A stretch of 55,154 nt of DNA from Pleurocapsales cyanobacterium LEGE 06147 (GTDB lineage Bacteria > Cyanobacteriota > Cyanobacteriia > Cyanobacteriales > Xenococcaceae). The notes under the pieces were generated by a model. That model was given only the letters and a program-made list of their open reading frames with translations, was not told where the DNA came from and made no database searches. The translations under genes were made by a program, and so were the position numbers. Each line of letters starts with the position of its first letter. The first letter of the stretch is position 1. Positions 7,770 through 16,967 of the stretch are shown here, piece by piece. Location: NCBI GenBank assembly GCA_015207585.1, contig JADEWQ010000029.1:1-55154 (forward strand). The letters run 5' to 3'.

Positions 7770-9188
7770 CTAAACCTCTTTTGTGGGAGATTTGTGTTTG
7801 GTTACTACCATCTGAAAACTACTGGGAGGAGCGATAGTCAGTCCCCTGCGAACGGGTTTGAGCGGACGATTATGTTTTAATGCCAGCTCATAGCGCGATA
7901 GTATCGTTGCCAGCACCAACTTCATTTCCATCTGGGCTAAAGCTGCTCCCAAACAGCGACGATTACCGCCACCAAAAGGCAAATATTCATAGGGAGAATA
8001 TTGTCGCTCCCAAAAACGTTCGGGTCTAAATTGCTTGGGAGATGGATATAAATCCTCTCGTTGATGAGTTAAATAAATAGAAGCAGCAAATGCAGTCCCG
8101 GTTTCAAACTTGTAACCCATCAACTCCATTGGCGATTTGAGCCTTCTAGCAAAAGTACCGACAACAATTGGATAAATTCGCAGGGTTTCGGCAACTACCG
8201 CTTCTAGATAGGGAAGTCGGGCGATCTGGTGCCAATTTTTTTCCTCTCCCAAAGTTTCCAGTTCCCCTAGTAATTTATCCCGTACTTCTGGAAGATAATG
8301 AATCCAATACAATGCCCAGACTAAAGCTGAAGCAGTAGTTTCGTGACCTGCTACTAACAAAGTCATCAACTCGTCATGTAATTCTTCATCACTCATCGGT
8401 TTGCCCGATGCATCTTTTGCCGACATGAGCACGGACAAAATATCATTACCAGTTTGTTTATCTTGTTCTCGGCGTTCTTTAATCTCTTCATAAAGCAGTT
8501 GTCTAACTCGTTGCTTAAGTCTTAAAAAGCGTCCCCAAGGACTGAGAGAACCCCAATCCTGTTGTAGTGCTTCAAAAAAAATTAAACTCGAGCTAAGAGG
8601 GGAACTAATAGTATCTAGTAGAGAACTGAGCAGTCGTCTCAGTTGTTCGTAACGCTCTTGTCGACGGTTAAGTCCAAAGACCGCCTGCAAAATTACTCGC
8701 AGGGTAATTTCTTGCATATAGAGACGAACGGGGAAAGATTTACCCACCAACCATTGGTTTGTAAGGGGCTGTCCCCGCCCTTCGAGGGCGGGGCTTGTAC
8801 GCCCCGTCACTTGTTCGGTAATTTCGCAGATCGACTGACTGTAACTTTGCAAACATTCCCCATGAAAAGCAGGCATTAACAACCGTCGTTTTTGCCGATG
8901 GGGTTCGCCATCGAGTAATAACAGCGAATTATCTCCCAGCAAAAAGCTCAAACTAGCATTACCCCTGCCAACCTCAAAACTGTCAGGAGAAGCAGTAAAA
9001 ATTTCTTCGATCGCTTGGGGATTACTGACAATCACAAAGGGAGGAGATGTGAGTCCTCCCAGCTGATAAATATCGCCATACCGTTTCCTATCGTCGTCAA
9101 AATAATCTAAAGGACGAAAAATCAGCTTAAACAGACGTAAAGTTCTCAACCATTTGATAGCAGGGGGACCTGGTAGCTGTCTCATCAA
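7770..9188 (-). CDS. Cytochrome P450, CYP110-like
   Basis: A 472-residue bacterial P450, probably a monooxygenase of fatty acids or other lipophilic substrates as for CYP110 relatives; substrate not known here. Visible parts are the proline-rich start LPGPPAIKWLRTL, a canonical I-helix AGHETTASAL with the acid-threonine pair, the ExxR motif in ETLRIYP, and the heme loop FGGGNRRCLG with Cys412. About 15 residues (129-143, GRTSPALEGRGQPLT) interrupt an otherwise family-like stretch (EQVT...NQWLVGKSFPV). They are encoded by a palindromic repeat that also occurs at 48793-48841, so it is an in-frame insertion. Whether the enzyme tolerates it is unknown. Confidence 0.88.
   Translation of the reverse strand: MMRQLPGPPAIKWLRTLRLFKLIFRPLDYFDDDRKRYGDIYQLGGLTSPPFVIVSNPQAIEEIFTASPDSFEVGRGNASLSFLLGDNSLLLLDGEPHRQKRRLLMPAFHGECLQSYSQSICEITEQVTGRTSPALEGRGQPLTNQWLVGKSFPVRLYMQEITLRVILQAVFGLNRRQERYEQLRRLLSSLLDTISSPLSSSLIFFEALQQDWGSLSPWGRFLRLKQRVRQLLYEEIKERREQDKQTGNDILSVLMSAKDASGKPMSDEELHDELMTLLVAGHETTASALVWALYWIHYLPEVRDKLLGELETLGEEKNWHQIARLPYLEAVVAETLRIYPIVVGTFARRLKSPMELMGYKFETGTAFAASIYLTHQREDLYPSPKQFRPERFWERQYSPYEYLPFGGGNRRCLGAALAQMEMKLVLATILSRYELALKHNRPLKPVRRGLTIAPPSSFQMVVTKHKSPTKEV
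8761..8809. repeat. Palindromic element family I, copy A, inside P450 gene
   Basis: A 49-base element identical to 48793-48841. Outer arms are GGGGCTGT and CTTGTACGCCCC; the inner hairpin is CCCCGCCC/GGGCGGGG. It sits in frame in the CYP110-like gene and adds about 16 codons without a stop. Confidence 0.9.
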
Positions 9189-9253
9189 ATCATTTATTCC
9201 GAACGGTTTCTTTTATTTTGACGAAATGTCTTGAGACTAAGACTAGGAAAGAT

Positions 9254-10243
9254 CTAATCTTGCTGCTGACAAAGACGACAAAGTTCGATAATTTTAGTCT
9301 GCAAAGTAGATAGGGGTTCTGCTCCCCTTTTTAGTCTGTATTCTAAATCCAACAGAACTGGTAAAGTAGCTAGAAGTTGTTGAGACGAAAGAGCAGTAAT
9401 TTCTTGGCGAAGAAAATAAATTCTTTTTGGATTACCTATCTCTGCTGCTGTAGCGATCACCTTTTCATTATTTTCTCCCGCTTCTAACATTAATTTAACT
9501 ATTGTCCAAGTACGAAATTGTCCCACTAGGGTAGCAACTATTCTCAGAGGTGGTTCGTTGCGGTTAATGATGTCGCTAACTAATCCCAATGCTTTTTCTG
9601 AATTACCTTCTCGAATAGCGCCGGCTAGTTGCAGGCTGTTATGAGTGTTGCAGACAACTAAAGTAGCAACTATATTTGCTTCTAGAGGTCGATTTTGCTT
9701 TTCATAATAAAGGCTTAATTTTTCTAACTCATTGACTAATTGTCTGGTATTATTTCCTACTGACTCGGCTAACAATGCCACTGCTTGAGGAGTAAGTTCA
9801 ACACCAATGTTTCGAGCTGTCTGTTCGACTTGATCTTGTAATGCTTCGATCTTCCACGGCGCAATTAAGCTAAATTCTTGTTCTAGAGCATATTCTTTGA
9901 TAAGTTTCGTTGATTTGAGCCTGCCATCTGGCTTTTTACTGCTGGTAAATAGCAGATGAGAAGTTTCTGCAATAACTGGTAAAGTTCGCTTTAGTTCTAG
10001 TAGTAAATCCTCCGAACACTGCTGACAGATATTAGTATCTGCCAACCAAACGAGACGATCTCCTGTCCCAAAGGCAGGGGTCATTGTTCGATTGAGTCCT
10101 TCGATAATTGTCTCCGGGCGATCGCCTATGAGTTTATCGTAGTTAAACTGGGACCAGTTAGGATCGAGGACTTTGTTTTTTAGTTTTGCTACTGCCTGGG
10201 AAAGAGCAAACTCATCTTCTCCCCAAAATAAATAAATAGGCAT
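9254..10243 (-). CDS. holA: DNA polymerase III subunit delta
   Basis: A 329-residue HolA homologue, the clamp-loader subunit that opens the sliding clamp during replication. The start MPIYLFWGEDEFALSQAV is the usual cyanobacterial form. The middle shows LVWLADTN and a three-domain layout with TARNIGVELTPQAVALLAESVGNN, typical of the delta lid region. The C-terminal collar domain is present (PPLRIVATLVGQFRTW, LDLEYRLKRGAEP). Length is normal. It is 65 bases upstream of the CYP110-like gene on the same strand, with no functional link evident. Confidence 0.93.
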   Translation of the reverse strand: MPIYLFWGEDEFALSQAVAKLKNKVLDPNWSQFNYDKLIGDRPETIIEGLNRTMTPAFGTGDRLVWLADTNICQQCSEDLLLELKRTLPVIAETSHLLFTSSKKPDGRLKSTKLIKEYALEQEFSLIAPWKIEALQDQVEQTARNIGVELTPQAVALLAESVGNNTRQLVNELEKLSLYYEKQNRPLEANIVATLVVCNTHNSLQLAGAIREGNSEKALGLVSDIINRNEPPLRIVATLVGQFRTWTIVKLMLEAGENNEKVIATAAEIGNPKRIYFLRQEITALSSQQLLATLPVLLDLEYRLKRGAEPLSTLQTKIIELCRLCQQQD

Positions 10244-10391
10244 CGTTTTGCGTGCAGATAATCAGAATAATTATTTCCCATTACGAGTCAAAATGGACAG
10301 TAGTAAAAGGTAGCGTTACTAGCTACAGAATTCAGTAAATAAAAAATCGATTATTTTTATTAAGGCGAACTAATTTAAGAGGTAAGGAAGA

Positions 10392-11174
10392 TTGAACGAA
10401 ACATACCAAGACTATATCAATCGCGTAACGCGGTTAGTGCTTCCAGCAACTCATCACCTGCTAATCCAAAATATTCAACACTCACCCAAATTTGAGAAAG
10501 GAAAACCAGTCTCTTTTCCCGGTTATAGCGTGATTACTCCTCCAGGAGAAGAAGATTCTGTCAACACGGAGTTTTACCAACAACTAACAACCGTACAACA
10601 GCAATTAGGTCAAAGGCTAGATTCGGATTTGCTGGTTCTTTTACCGCCAAACAGCTTCCATCTCACCCTAGCAGATCTAATTTGGGACAATAGTTACCGT
10701 CAAGCAGTCAAAGAAAATCCTGAGTTTGAAGCACAATTGAACGAGCAAATTCAAGCTAGTTTTCAATCCTATCAACAAAATATAAATGTAAATAAGCCCG
10801 TTACTTGGCAATTGTTGGGGTTATCTATTAGACCTCGTGCTATTTTAGTTTGCCTGGTTCCTACAGACAGGGAAAGTTACGAGCCAATTGTGCAATTGCG
10901 TCGCTCGATTTATCAAAACCCTGCTTTGATTGGTTTGGGAATCGAACAGCAATACGATTTTACTGCTCATATTACCCTAGGTTATTTTGGCGAAATTCCA
11001 GAAGATTTAGATCGCGATCGCCTTAGTAAAATTATCTCTCAGGTCAATGACAGTTTATTGGCAGTAGAATTGCCAGTATTAACCATCTATCGAGCCGAAT
11101 TACGTAAATTTGATACGATGGTCGACTATTATCGAGAACCCGATTGGGCGACACTAACATGGCAAGCAAGCTAA
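10392..11174 (+). CDS. DUF1868 family protein, 2H-phosphoesterase-like
   Basis: A 260-residue protein of the DUF1868 family. Two His-x-Thr motifs, SFHLTLADL (about residue 93) and TAHITLGYF (about 194), are the paired catalytic motifs of the 2H phosphoesterase superfamily, so hydrolysis of a cyclic or 2',5'-linked phosphate is likely; the substrate is unknown. No membrane segment or signal peptide. The start is TTG at 10392 with GGTAAGGA nine to fifteen bases upstream; no closer ATG exists. Its last 16 bases overlap the start of cobH, so the two are probably translated together. Confidence 0.78.
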   Translation: MNETYQDYINRVTRLVLPATHHLLIQNIQHSPKFEKGKPVSFPGYSVITPPGEEDSVNTEFYQQLTTVQQQLGQRLDSDLLVLLPPNSFHLTLADLIWDNSYRQAVKENPEFEAQLNEQIQASFQSYQQNINVNKPVTWQLLGLSIRPRAILVCLVPTDRESYEPIVQLRRSIYQNPALIGLGIEQQYDFTAHITLGYFGEIPEDLDRDRLSKIISQVNDSLLAVELPVLTIYRAELRKFDTMVDYYREPDWATLTWQAS

Positions 11175-11872
11175 ATCATCCTATTTTAGAGCAAAGTTTT
11201 GCCATTATCGACCGCGAGATTGGTAAGCATAACTTTAGCCAGCAAGAGTACGCGATCGCTCGTCGGGTAATTCACGCTACTGCCGATTTTGAATACACTC
11301 GGTTACTTAAATTTAGTCCGAAGGCGATCGAGTCTGGCATTGCTGCTTTACGTCGAGGAGTCCCCATCGTTACCGATGTCACGATGGTAAAACAGGGAAT
11401 CGGTACTCTTATTGCTAAAACCTTTAATAATCCTTTAATCGCCGCCGTAAAAATAGCTCCCGTAGCTTTAGCTGGCAAAACTCTTACCGAAACAGGTTTA
11501 TTGCGGTGTTGGCAGCAATATCCCGAAGCCATTTATGTCATCGGTAATGCACCCACCGCACTTTTAGCATTATGCTCTCAATTGTCTGGGGGGGTTGCCG
11601 CACTCGCTGCGCGAGATCCCCTCGAACAGTCTTCTAGTCAATTATCCCTTTCTCCTTCACAGCGGTACTGCCTACAGTCGGAAGCAGGAAAATTACTACC
11701 CAGCTTGATTATTGGTGCTCCCGTTGGTTTTGTTTCCGTGGTCGAATCGAAACAAGCTCTAGCGAAACTTGCCCTACCTCAAATCCGCGTTGAAGGAAGA
11801 AAAGGTGGTTCTCCCGTGGCTGCCGCCATTCTCAATGCTTTAGTAGTAATGGCTTGGGAAGGAGTTAATTAG
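11159..11872 (+). CDS. cobH: Precorrin-8X methylmutase CobH
   Basis: Converts precorrin-8X to hydrogenobyrinate by methyl migration in cobalamin biosynthesis. Family motifs are ARRVIHATADFEY with the catalytic His, VPIVTDVTMVKQGI, YVIGNAPTALLALC and LIIGAPVGFVSVVESK. ATG at 11159 was chosen over an in-frame TTG at 11144 because it begins next to the conserved 'HPILEQSF'. The protein is about 237 residues. A stretch of roughly 30 extra residues lies between LLALCSQL and GKLLPSLIIGAPVGF, where relatives usually have a short loop. That DNA includes a GC-rich hairpin, so it may be a palindromic insertion. Catalytic motifs remain intact. Confidence 0.9.
   Translation: MASKLNHPILEQSFAIIDREIGKHNFSQQEYAIARRVIHATADFEYTRLLKFSPKAIESGIAALRRGVPIVTDVTMVKQGIGTLIAKTFNNPLIAAVKIAPVALAGKTLTETGLLRCWQQYPEAIYVIGNAPTALLALCSQLSGGVAALAARDPLEQSSSQLSLSPSQRYCLQSEAGKLLPSLIIGAPVGFVSVVESKQALAKLALPQIRVEGRKGGSPVAAAILNALVVMAWEGVN
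11588..11623. repeat. Hairpin insertion candidate inside cobH
   Basis: The inner stem CTCGC/GCGAG (11603-11607/11611-11615, loop TGC) is enclosed by GGGG and CCCC arms. It lies in the extra loop of CobH and keeps the frame open. No second copy of the same sequence was seen in the window. Confidence 0.45.
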
Positions 11873-14145
11873 GAAATTTTCGCTCGGTTTTTTGTAACTG
11901 CCAAAATCTTTTTCTTGCCTATGAAATTTAGCGGTTTGAGCAAGACAGTTAAGAGAATCCAGAGCGAGCGCAATTCGCCAGGAGTCTCCCGCTGCGTCCA
12001 CTGACCCGGACGGCAAAAGAGTATTTCGACCAAACGTCGGTGTTGAGAGAGGCTCAACGGCTCAAACATTACTCTTACCCTAGGAAATTTGCCACTGCGC
12101 TCGCTATGAGTAATTTTTCCAGGTAGTGTTAACCCTTCTTCTGGAATCTCTAGGGTTACGAATCGGTCGAGATGTATCCACCGTCTCAATTCAATTTCCG
12201 CCCCTCCTTCAGATAGTTCAGTCGTCATACCCCAAACTGTTCCGTTCGCACTGGTTAGTTTTACTCCTCGCCGCAACGGTAGCCAATCGTAAATATCTGG
12301 TTTGGGAACGTCGAGCATGATTAATAGGGCGATACCAATTATCAGTAAATTGTAAACACTCCACATTCCCGTCACTATAATGCCACCAATCAGTTTTCCA
12401 TCAATTGATGCAGCCGATCCAGCCATATTTCCTAGAGTCGAAAACAAATAGTATCCAAAGCTAACTATGGTCAAAAGCAACACGACAATCAGTGGCAAAG
12501 CCAAAGTCCAATTATAAGTAAAGCGATCGCTCGATGTTCCTTTTGGAGTGACTCTAAATCCTTTAGAGAAGGGACTAAACATGGTTTGAATCGCTGTTAG
12601 GGCGAGAGGAAAACATTGTGCCACAGTGTAGATATCTGATAATAGAGCCGAGCGACTGCGAGAATTTAACCAAGAAAAAGTAGATAGTTGCAATACATAA
12701 AAAGGAACGAAGAAATATAGCAATTCTTCAATATTCAGCTGATAGGGAACGACACGTAAAAGGGAATAAACTATAGGCATCAACAAAAAGATGACTCGGA
12801 ATATAGGAGTAAAGTAGAAAAAAAATGAGTCGAAATGACCGAGTCGCTGTACCCATTGCAGTCCCGGAATAGTTAAGGGATTAGCCTTAATAAAAAATCC
12901 TTGTAGAGTGCCTCGCGTCCACCTCATTCGCTGTGCCATGAAGTCGGCTATATTTTCTGCTGACAAGCCAGCACTCAAACTTTCGCCTAGATAAATTACC
13001 CGATAGCCTTTAGACGATAGGTTAATGCCAGTAAAATAATCTTCACACAACGAATCGGTGACAAAGCCTCCTACTTCTTCTAAAGCACTGCGCCTGACCA
13101 CAAAAGAGGTGCCGCAACATACAACAGTTGCTATGGCATCTCGCAGAAGTTGTTGATAACGATAAGTAATCTCTTCTTCTTCGGTCAGAACCTTTTCTAG
13201 TCCTAGATTGCGAGCGATCGGATCTCGATTGTAGAAACTTTTATGAGTCTGAACTAGGGCGATTTGAGGGTTTTGGAAAAAACCAACCGTGCGGGTGAGG
13301 AAGTTTTTAGTCGGGATAAAATCGGAGTCAAAAACAACAACTAATTCTCCTGAAGTAAGAGGAAGGGCATGGTTTAAGTTGCCTGCTTTAGCATGGCGAT
13401 TATCTGGTCTAGTAATATATTCACAACCTAATTCGTAAGCTAAAGATCGCATCCGATCGCGTCGCTTATCATCCAAGAGATAGATTTTTTTATTGGCGTA
13501 CTCTAACCCCTGGCAACCGAGAATAGTACGCCGCAGGATAAACTCTGGCTCGTTATAAGTTGGAATAAAAATATCTACCGAAGGCGTATACTCGCCCTGA
13601 ATGACAGCAATCGACATCCGGTCTGCCTCTTGGTACCGATGCTTTACTTTTAGATTTAAATAAAGCTGTATGCTGCTAAACAAAATGATTAGTATTTCAA
13701 TCAAAAATAATCCCAGGCTAAATACGCCATCGAGGGGATTAGCTAGATTGAGAGTAGTCAGCGATCGCCATAGCACGTAGCGAACCGTCAACGCTAGCAA
13801 AATTGTTACTACTACTGTCCGCGCCCAGGTTTGAGGCTGGGGAGACAGTTTCATTATTCCTTGCGCCAATAAAAAAAGTACCGCCGTAGGTACTAGGAGA
13901 TAATAGGGGTGGCTGACCTGAGGAACCTGAATCCAGATCGGTGGATTTTCCTGCCAAAAATGCAACTGGGCAAAAAAGGCAGAGATCGTACTCTCACCGA
14001 GTAACCAGGAAGTAGCGATCGCTCCGAAAAAGCCTAATATTCCCAGCATCACTAAAGTTGCCGTTTGTAATTGAAAAAGTGATGCCCGGGGCAATAGTAT
14101 TGAAAGTATTCGACCAAATTTTGAGACTGGCTTAAAAGTTTGCAT
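11869..14145 (-). CDS. Cellulose synthase catalytic subunit (GT2, PilZ), copy 1
   Basis: A membrane glycosyltransferase of family 2, probably making beta-1,4-glucan from UDP-glucose. N-terminal membrane segments lie before residue 165. The GT2 catalytic motifs are LLDDK near 227-231, DSD at 277-279, CED at 371-373 (the usual TED position) and QRMRW at 409-413. More membrane helices follow, then a C-terminal PilZ-like region (LRRGVKL, TTELSEGGAEIEL), which in BcsA binds cyclic di-GMP. Start: the frame opens at 14157, but the Met at 14145 matches the N-terminus of the second copy and is 4 bases from a conserved hairpin, so I prefer it. The 3' end overlaps cobH's end by four bases. No bcsB is visible. 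Confidence 0.88.
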   Translation of the reverse strand: MQTFKPVSKFGRILSILLPRASLFQLQTATLVMLGILGFFGAIATSWLLGESTISAFFAQLHFWQENPPIWIQVPQVSHPYYLLVPTAVLFLLAQGIMKLSPQPQTWARTVVVTILLALTVRYVLWRSLTTLNLANPLDGVFSLGLFLIEILIILFSSIQLYLNLKVKHRYQEADRMSIAVIQGEYTPSVDIFIPTYNEPEFILRRTILGCQGLEYANKKIYLLDDKRRDRMRSLAYELGCEYITRPDNRHAKAGNLNHALPLTSGELVVVFDSDFIPTKNFLTRTVGFFQNPQIALVQTHKSFYNRDPIARNLGLEKVLTEEEEITYRYQQLLRDAIATVVCCGTSFVVRRSALEEVGGFVTDSLCEDYFTGINLSSKGYRVIYLGESLSAGLSAENIADFMAQRMRWTRGTLQGFFIKANPLTIPGLQWVQRLGHFDSFFFYFTPIFRVIFLLMPIVYSLLRVVPYQLNIEELLYFFVPFYVLQLSTFSWLNSRSRSALLSDIYTVAQCFPLALTAIQTMFSPFSKGFRVTPKGTSSDRFTYNWTLALPLIVVLLLTIVSFGYYLFSTLGNMAGSAASIDGKLIGGIIVTGMWSVYNLLIIGIALLIMLDVPKPDIYDWLPLRRGVKLTSANGTVWGMTTELSEGGAEIELRRWIHLDRFVTLEIPEEGLTLPGKITHSERSGKFPRVRVMFEPLSLSQHRRLVEILFCRPGQWTQRETPGELRSLWILLTVLLKPLNFIGKKKILAVTKNRAKIS

Positions 14146-14149
14146 AAAT

Positions 14150-14170
14150 TGGAGCAATAACTAGGCTCCA
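14150..14170 (-). promoter_or_regulatory. Conserved leader hairpin upstream of cellulose synthase 1
   Basis: Perfect 6-bp stem TGGAGC/GCTCCA with a 9-base loop, ending 4 bases before the ATG on the minus strand. The same stem, loop (one base different) and spacing precede the second copy at 16567-16587. It covers the normal ribosome-binding position, so a role in translation is possible (inference). Confidence 0.5.
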
Positions 14171-14291
14171 TTTATATTTGCCATTGCAAGGTAAATTTTT
14201 GGCTAAAACCATCCAGTTACAAGGATGAAATAATTTTATGCAAATTTAATATTTTTTTACATAATAATTACTTATGTTATTTATTGAGGAA

Positions 14292-16562
14292 TCAAGATAA
14301 TCCTATTAATTTGGTTTTCTTTTTACTCAATAAAACTAATAATACTAACGGTCGAAGCAAAACTTTCAGTAGCAGCCACAGAGAACTTAACTCGCCAGGA
14401 GTCTCCCGCTGCGTCCACTGACCCGGACGGCAAAAGAGGATTTCGACCAAACGTCGGTGTTGAGGGAGGCTCAATGGCTCGAACATTACTCGTACCCTAG
14501 GAAATTTGCCACTGAGATCGCTATGAGTAATTTTTCCAGGTAGTGTTAATTCTTCTTCCAAAATCTCTAGGTTTACGGCTCGGTCGAGATGCACCCACCG
14601 TTTCAGTTCAATTTCCGCTCCTCCTTCTGAGAATTTGGTGGTAGTGCCCCAAACTGTCTCGTTAGCACTAGCTAGTTTGACTCTTCGTTGTAGCGGCAAC
14701 CACTCATAAATATCTGACTTGGGAACGTCGAGCATGATTAACAAGGCAATGCCAATTACTAATAGGTTATAAACACTCCAAATTCCAGTCAGAAGCATGC
14801 CCCCAATTAGTTGAGTATCTGTAGATGGATTCGATTGTGCTATTTGGTTCAAATTAGTGATGAGAATATGTCCAAAGTTAACTAAAGTGAGAATAGATAT
14901 TACTATCAGTGGAAAAGCCAAAGACCAATTATAAGTAAAGCGATCGCGCAATCCTCCTTTTGGGGTAACCCTAAATCCTTTAGTAAAAGGACTAAACATA
15001 GTTTGAATCACAGTCAGCGAGACGGGAAAACACAAAGACACAGAGTAAATATCTGATAACAAAGCAGAACGACTGCGAGCATTTAACCAAGAGAAAGTAG
15101 CTATTTGCAGCACATAAAAAGGAACGAAGAAAAACAGAGTTTCTTGGATAGTCGTTTTATAAGGGACAACTTCAAAAAATAGATAAGCTAAGGGTACGAG
15201 CAAAAAGACCAAGCGGAACAAATAAGTAAACCAATGAAGCGATGTATCAAAATGAACTAGTCGCTGTAAAAAACTTAGACCTGGAATAGTTAAGGGATTG
15301 GACTTGACAAAAAATGCCTGTAGGGTACCTCGTCCCCACCGTTGTCGCTGAGCAATAAAGTCCGAAATATTTTCTGCCGACAAACCAGCACTCAAGCTTT
15401 CCCCTAGATAAATTACTCGATAACCTTGAGCCGATAGACGAATACCAGTAAAATAGTCCTCGCTGAGGGAATCCGTTACGAAACCGCCTACTTCTTCGAG
15501 AGCACTTCTTCTGACTATAAAGGAGGTACCACAACACATGGCAGTGTCTGTTCCATCCCTAAGTATTTGAGAATAACGGTAACTAATTTCTTCTTCCTCA
15601 GTCAGGACGTTTTCTAGTCCTAAATTGCGGGCAACCGGATCTCGATTGTAAAAGCTTTTATGAGTTTGAACTATAGCAATTTGAGAGTTTTGAAAAAAAC
15701 CGACCGTACGGGTGAGAAAGTTTTTTGTAGGAACAAAATCAGCATCAAAGACAACAATTAACTCTCCTGAGGTTTTGGGGAGAGCGTGATTTAAATTACC
15801 TGCCTTAGCATGACGATTATCCGGTCTAGTAATATACTTACAGCCTAGTTCTTGGGCTAGCAAACGCATTTCTTTACGTCGCTTATCATCTAACAGATAA
15901 ATATTTTTATTGGCATACTCTAAAGCCTGACAACCGAGAATCGTGCGCCGCAGGATGAATTCCGGCTCGTTATAAGTTGGAATGAAGATATCTACCGAGG
16001 GGGTATATCTACCCTCAAGCACGGCAACTGACATTTTCTCTGCCTCTCGATTTCGATATTTCACTCTTAAATTTAAGTAGAGTTGAAGACTGCTACTGAA
16101 GATAACCAAGAGTTCCATGAAAAATAACCCCAGGCTAAAGATGCCATTAAGGGGATCGGCTAGATTGAGAGTAGTCAGCGATCGCCATAGCACGTAGCGA
16201 ACCGTCAACGCCAGCAAAATTGACACTACTACTGTCCGTGCCCAAGTTCGAGGCTGGGGAGACAGTATCATTACTCCCTGTGCTAATAAAAAAAGTACCG
16301 CTGTAGGTACTAGGAGATAATAGGGATGGCTAACTTGCGGTGCCTCAATCCAGGTCGGTGGATTTTCCTGCCAAAACTGCAACTGGTCAAAAAAGGCAGA
16401 GATGGTACTCTCACCGAGTAACCAGGAAGTAGCGATCGCGCCGAAACATCCTATCATCCCCAGCATCACTAAGGTTGCCGTTTGCAACTGAAAAAAGGAT
16501 GCCCAGGGAAATAGACTTGATAGTATTCGACTGAGTTTGGAGACTGGCTTAATAGTTTGCAT
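14292..16562 (-). CDS. Cellulose synthase catalytic subunit (GT2, PilZ), copy 2
   Basis: A 756-residue paralogue of the next gene downstream, highly similar from end to end, so the pair arose by tandem duplication. It has the same architecture: N-terminal membrane helices, GT2 motifs LLDDKRR, DAD (DSD in copy 1), SED (CED in copy 1) and QRQRW (QRMRW in copy 1), then membrane helices and a PilZ-like tail (LQRRVKL, TTKFSEGGAEIEL). The start MQTIKPVSKLSRIL is well conserved between the copies. The two genes are separated by about 146 bases, and the upstream leader is duplicated too. Divergence is greatest in the periplasm-facing loop before the last helices and at the C-terminus. Product specificity could differ. 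Confidence 0.88.
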   Translation of the reverse strand: MQTIKPVSKLSRILSSLFPWASFFQLQTATLVMLGMIGCFGAIATSWLLGESTISAFFDQLQFWQENPPTWIEAPQVSHPYYLLVPTAVLFLLAQGVMILSPQPRTWARTVVVSILLALTVRYVLWRSLTTLNLADPLNGIFSLGLFFMELLVIFSSSLQLYLNLRVKYRNREAEKMSVAVLEGRYTPSVDIFIPTYNEPEFILRRTILGCQALEYANKNIYLLDDKRRKEMRLLAQELGCKYITRPDNRHAKAGNLNHALPKTSGELIVVFDADFVPTKNFLTRTVGFFQNSQIAIVQTHKSFYNRDPVARNLGLENVLTEEEEISYRYSQILRDGTDTAMCCGTSFIVRRSALEEVGGFVTDSLSEDYFTGIRLSAQGYRVIYLGESLSAGLSAENISDFIAQRQRWGRGTLQAFFVKSNPLTIPGLSFLQRLVHFDTSLHWFTYLFRLVFLLVPLAYLFFEVVPYKTTIQETLFFFVPFYVLQIATFSWLNARSRSALLSDIYSVSLCFPVSLTVIQTMFSPFTKGFRVTPKGGLRDRFTYNWSLAFPLIVISILTLVNFGHILITNLNQIAQSNPSTDTQLIGGMLLTGIWSVYNLLVIGIALLIMLDVPKSDIYEWLPLQRRVKLASANETVWGTTTKFSEGGAEIELKRWVHLDRAVNLEILEEELTLPGKITHSDLSGKFPRVRVMFEPLSLPQHRRLVEILFCRPGQWTQRETPGELSSLWLLLKVLLRPLVLLVLLSKKKTKLIGLS

Positions 16563-16566
16563 ACAC

Positions 16567-16587
16567 TGGAGCGATAACTAGGCTCCA
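16567..16587 (-). promoter_or_regulatory. Conserved leader hairpin upstream of cellulose synthase 2
   Basis: TGGAGC/GCTCCA stem with a 9-base loop, 4 bases before the ATG, the same as the leader of copy 1 at 14150-14170. Sequence just beyond it ('TTGCCATTGCAA' region) is conserved as well, so the duplicated unit includes the 5' untranslated region. Confidence 0.5.
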
Positions 16588-16967
16588 TATAGTTTTGCCA
16601 TTGCAATGTAAATTTTTGGCAAAGTTATCTCAATATCTGACTTATCATAACTTTCAATTAACTTAATAATTTTTTACATAAATTTTATTTATGAAACTTT
16701 GTGATTGGCGATACCAATAGGTACGTTTTAGCAGAGCGAGGGCGAGAGGCTCATAATAGTTTTCCTTTGTTATGAAATTACATGGTTTAAAGAATAGTTC
16801 GCCTATAAAGAACAATTATCTTTTTTGAACTTTAGACGGATGGAGCATGCTAAGTCTCCACGAGCGAACTTTGACGCGTACTTTAGCATTGTTGGGCTAT
16901 TGAGCGCTTATTGAAAATATACTTGACAAAAGCAAATAAGTAATTGATGGGGTCTGCTTCGACTTCA
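16588..16967. other. Gene-free region between cellulose synthase 2 and pyrF-pyrE
   Basis: No gene seen. It should contain the cellulose synthase promoter. An AGTTCGC/GCGAACT inverted pair (16796-16802/16864-16870) encloses a smaller stem near 16850 (GGAG/CTCC), consistent with another palindromic repeat remnant. Confidence 0.4.

Noticed and set aside
11100-11160. Cobalamin riboswitch before cobH
   Set aside because: cobH overlaps the upstream gene, and no B12-box-like sequence was seen.
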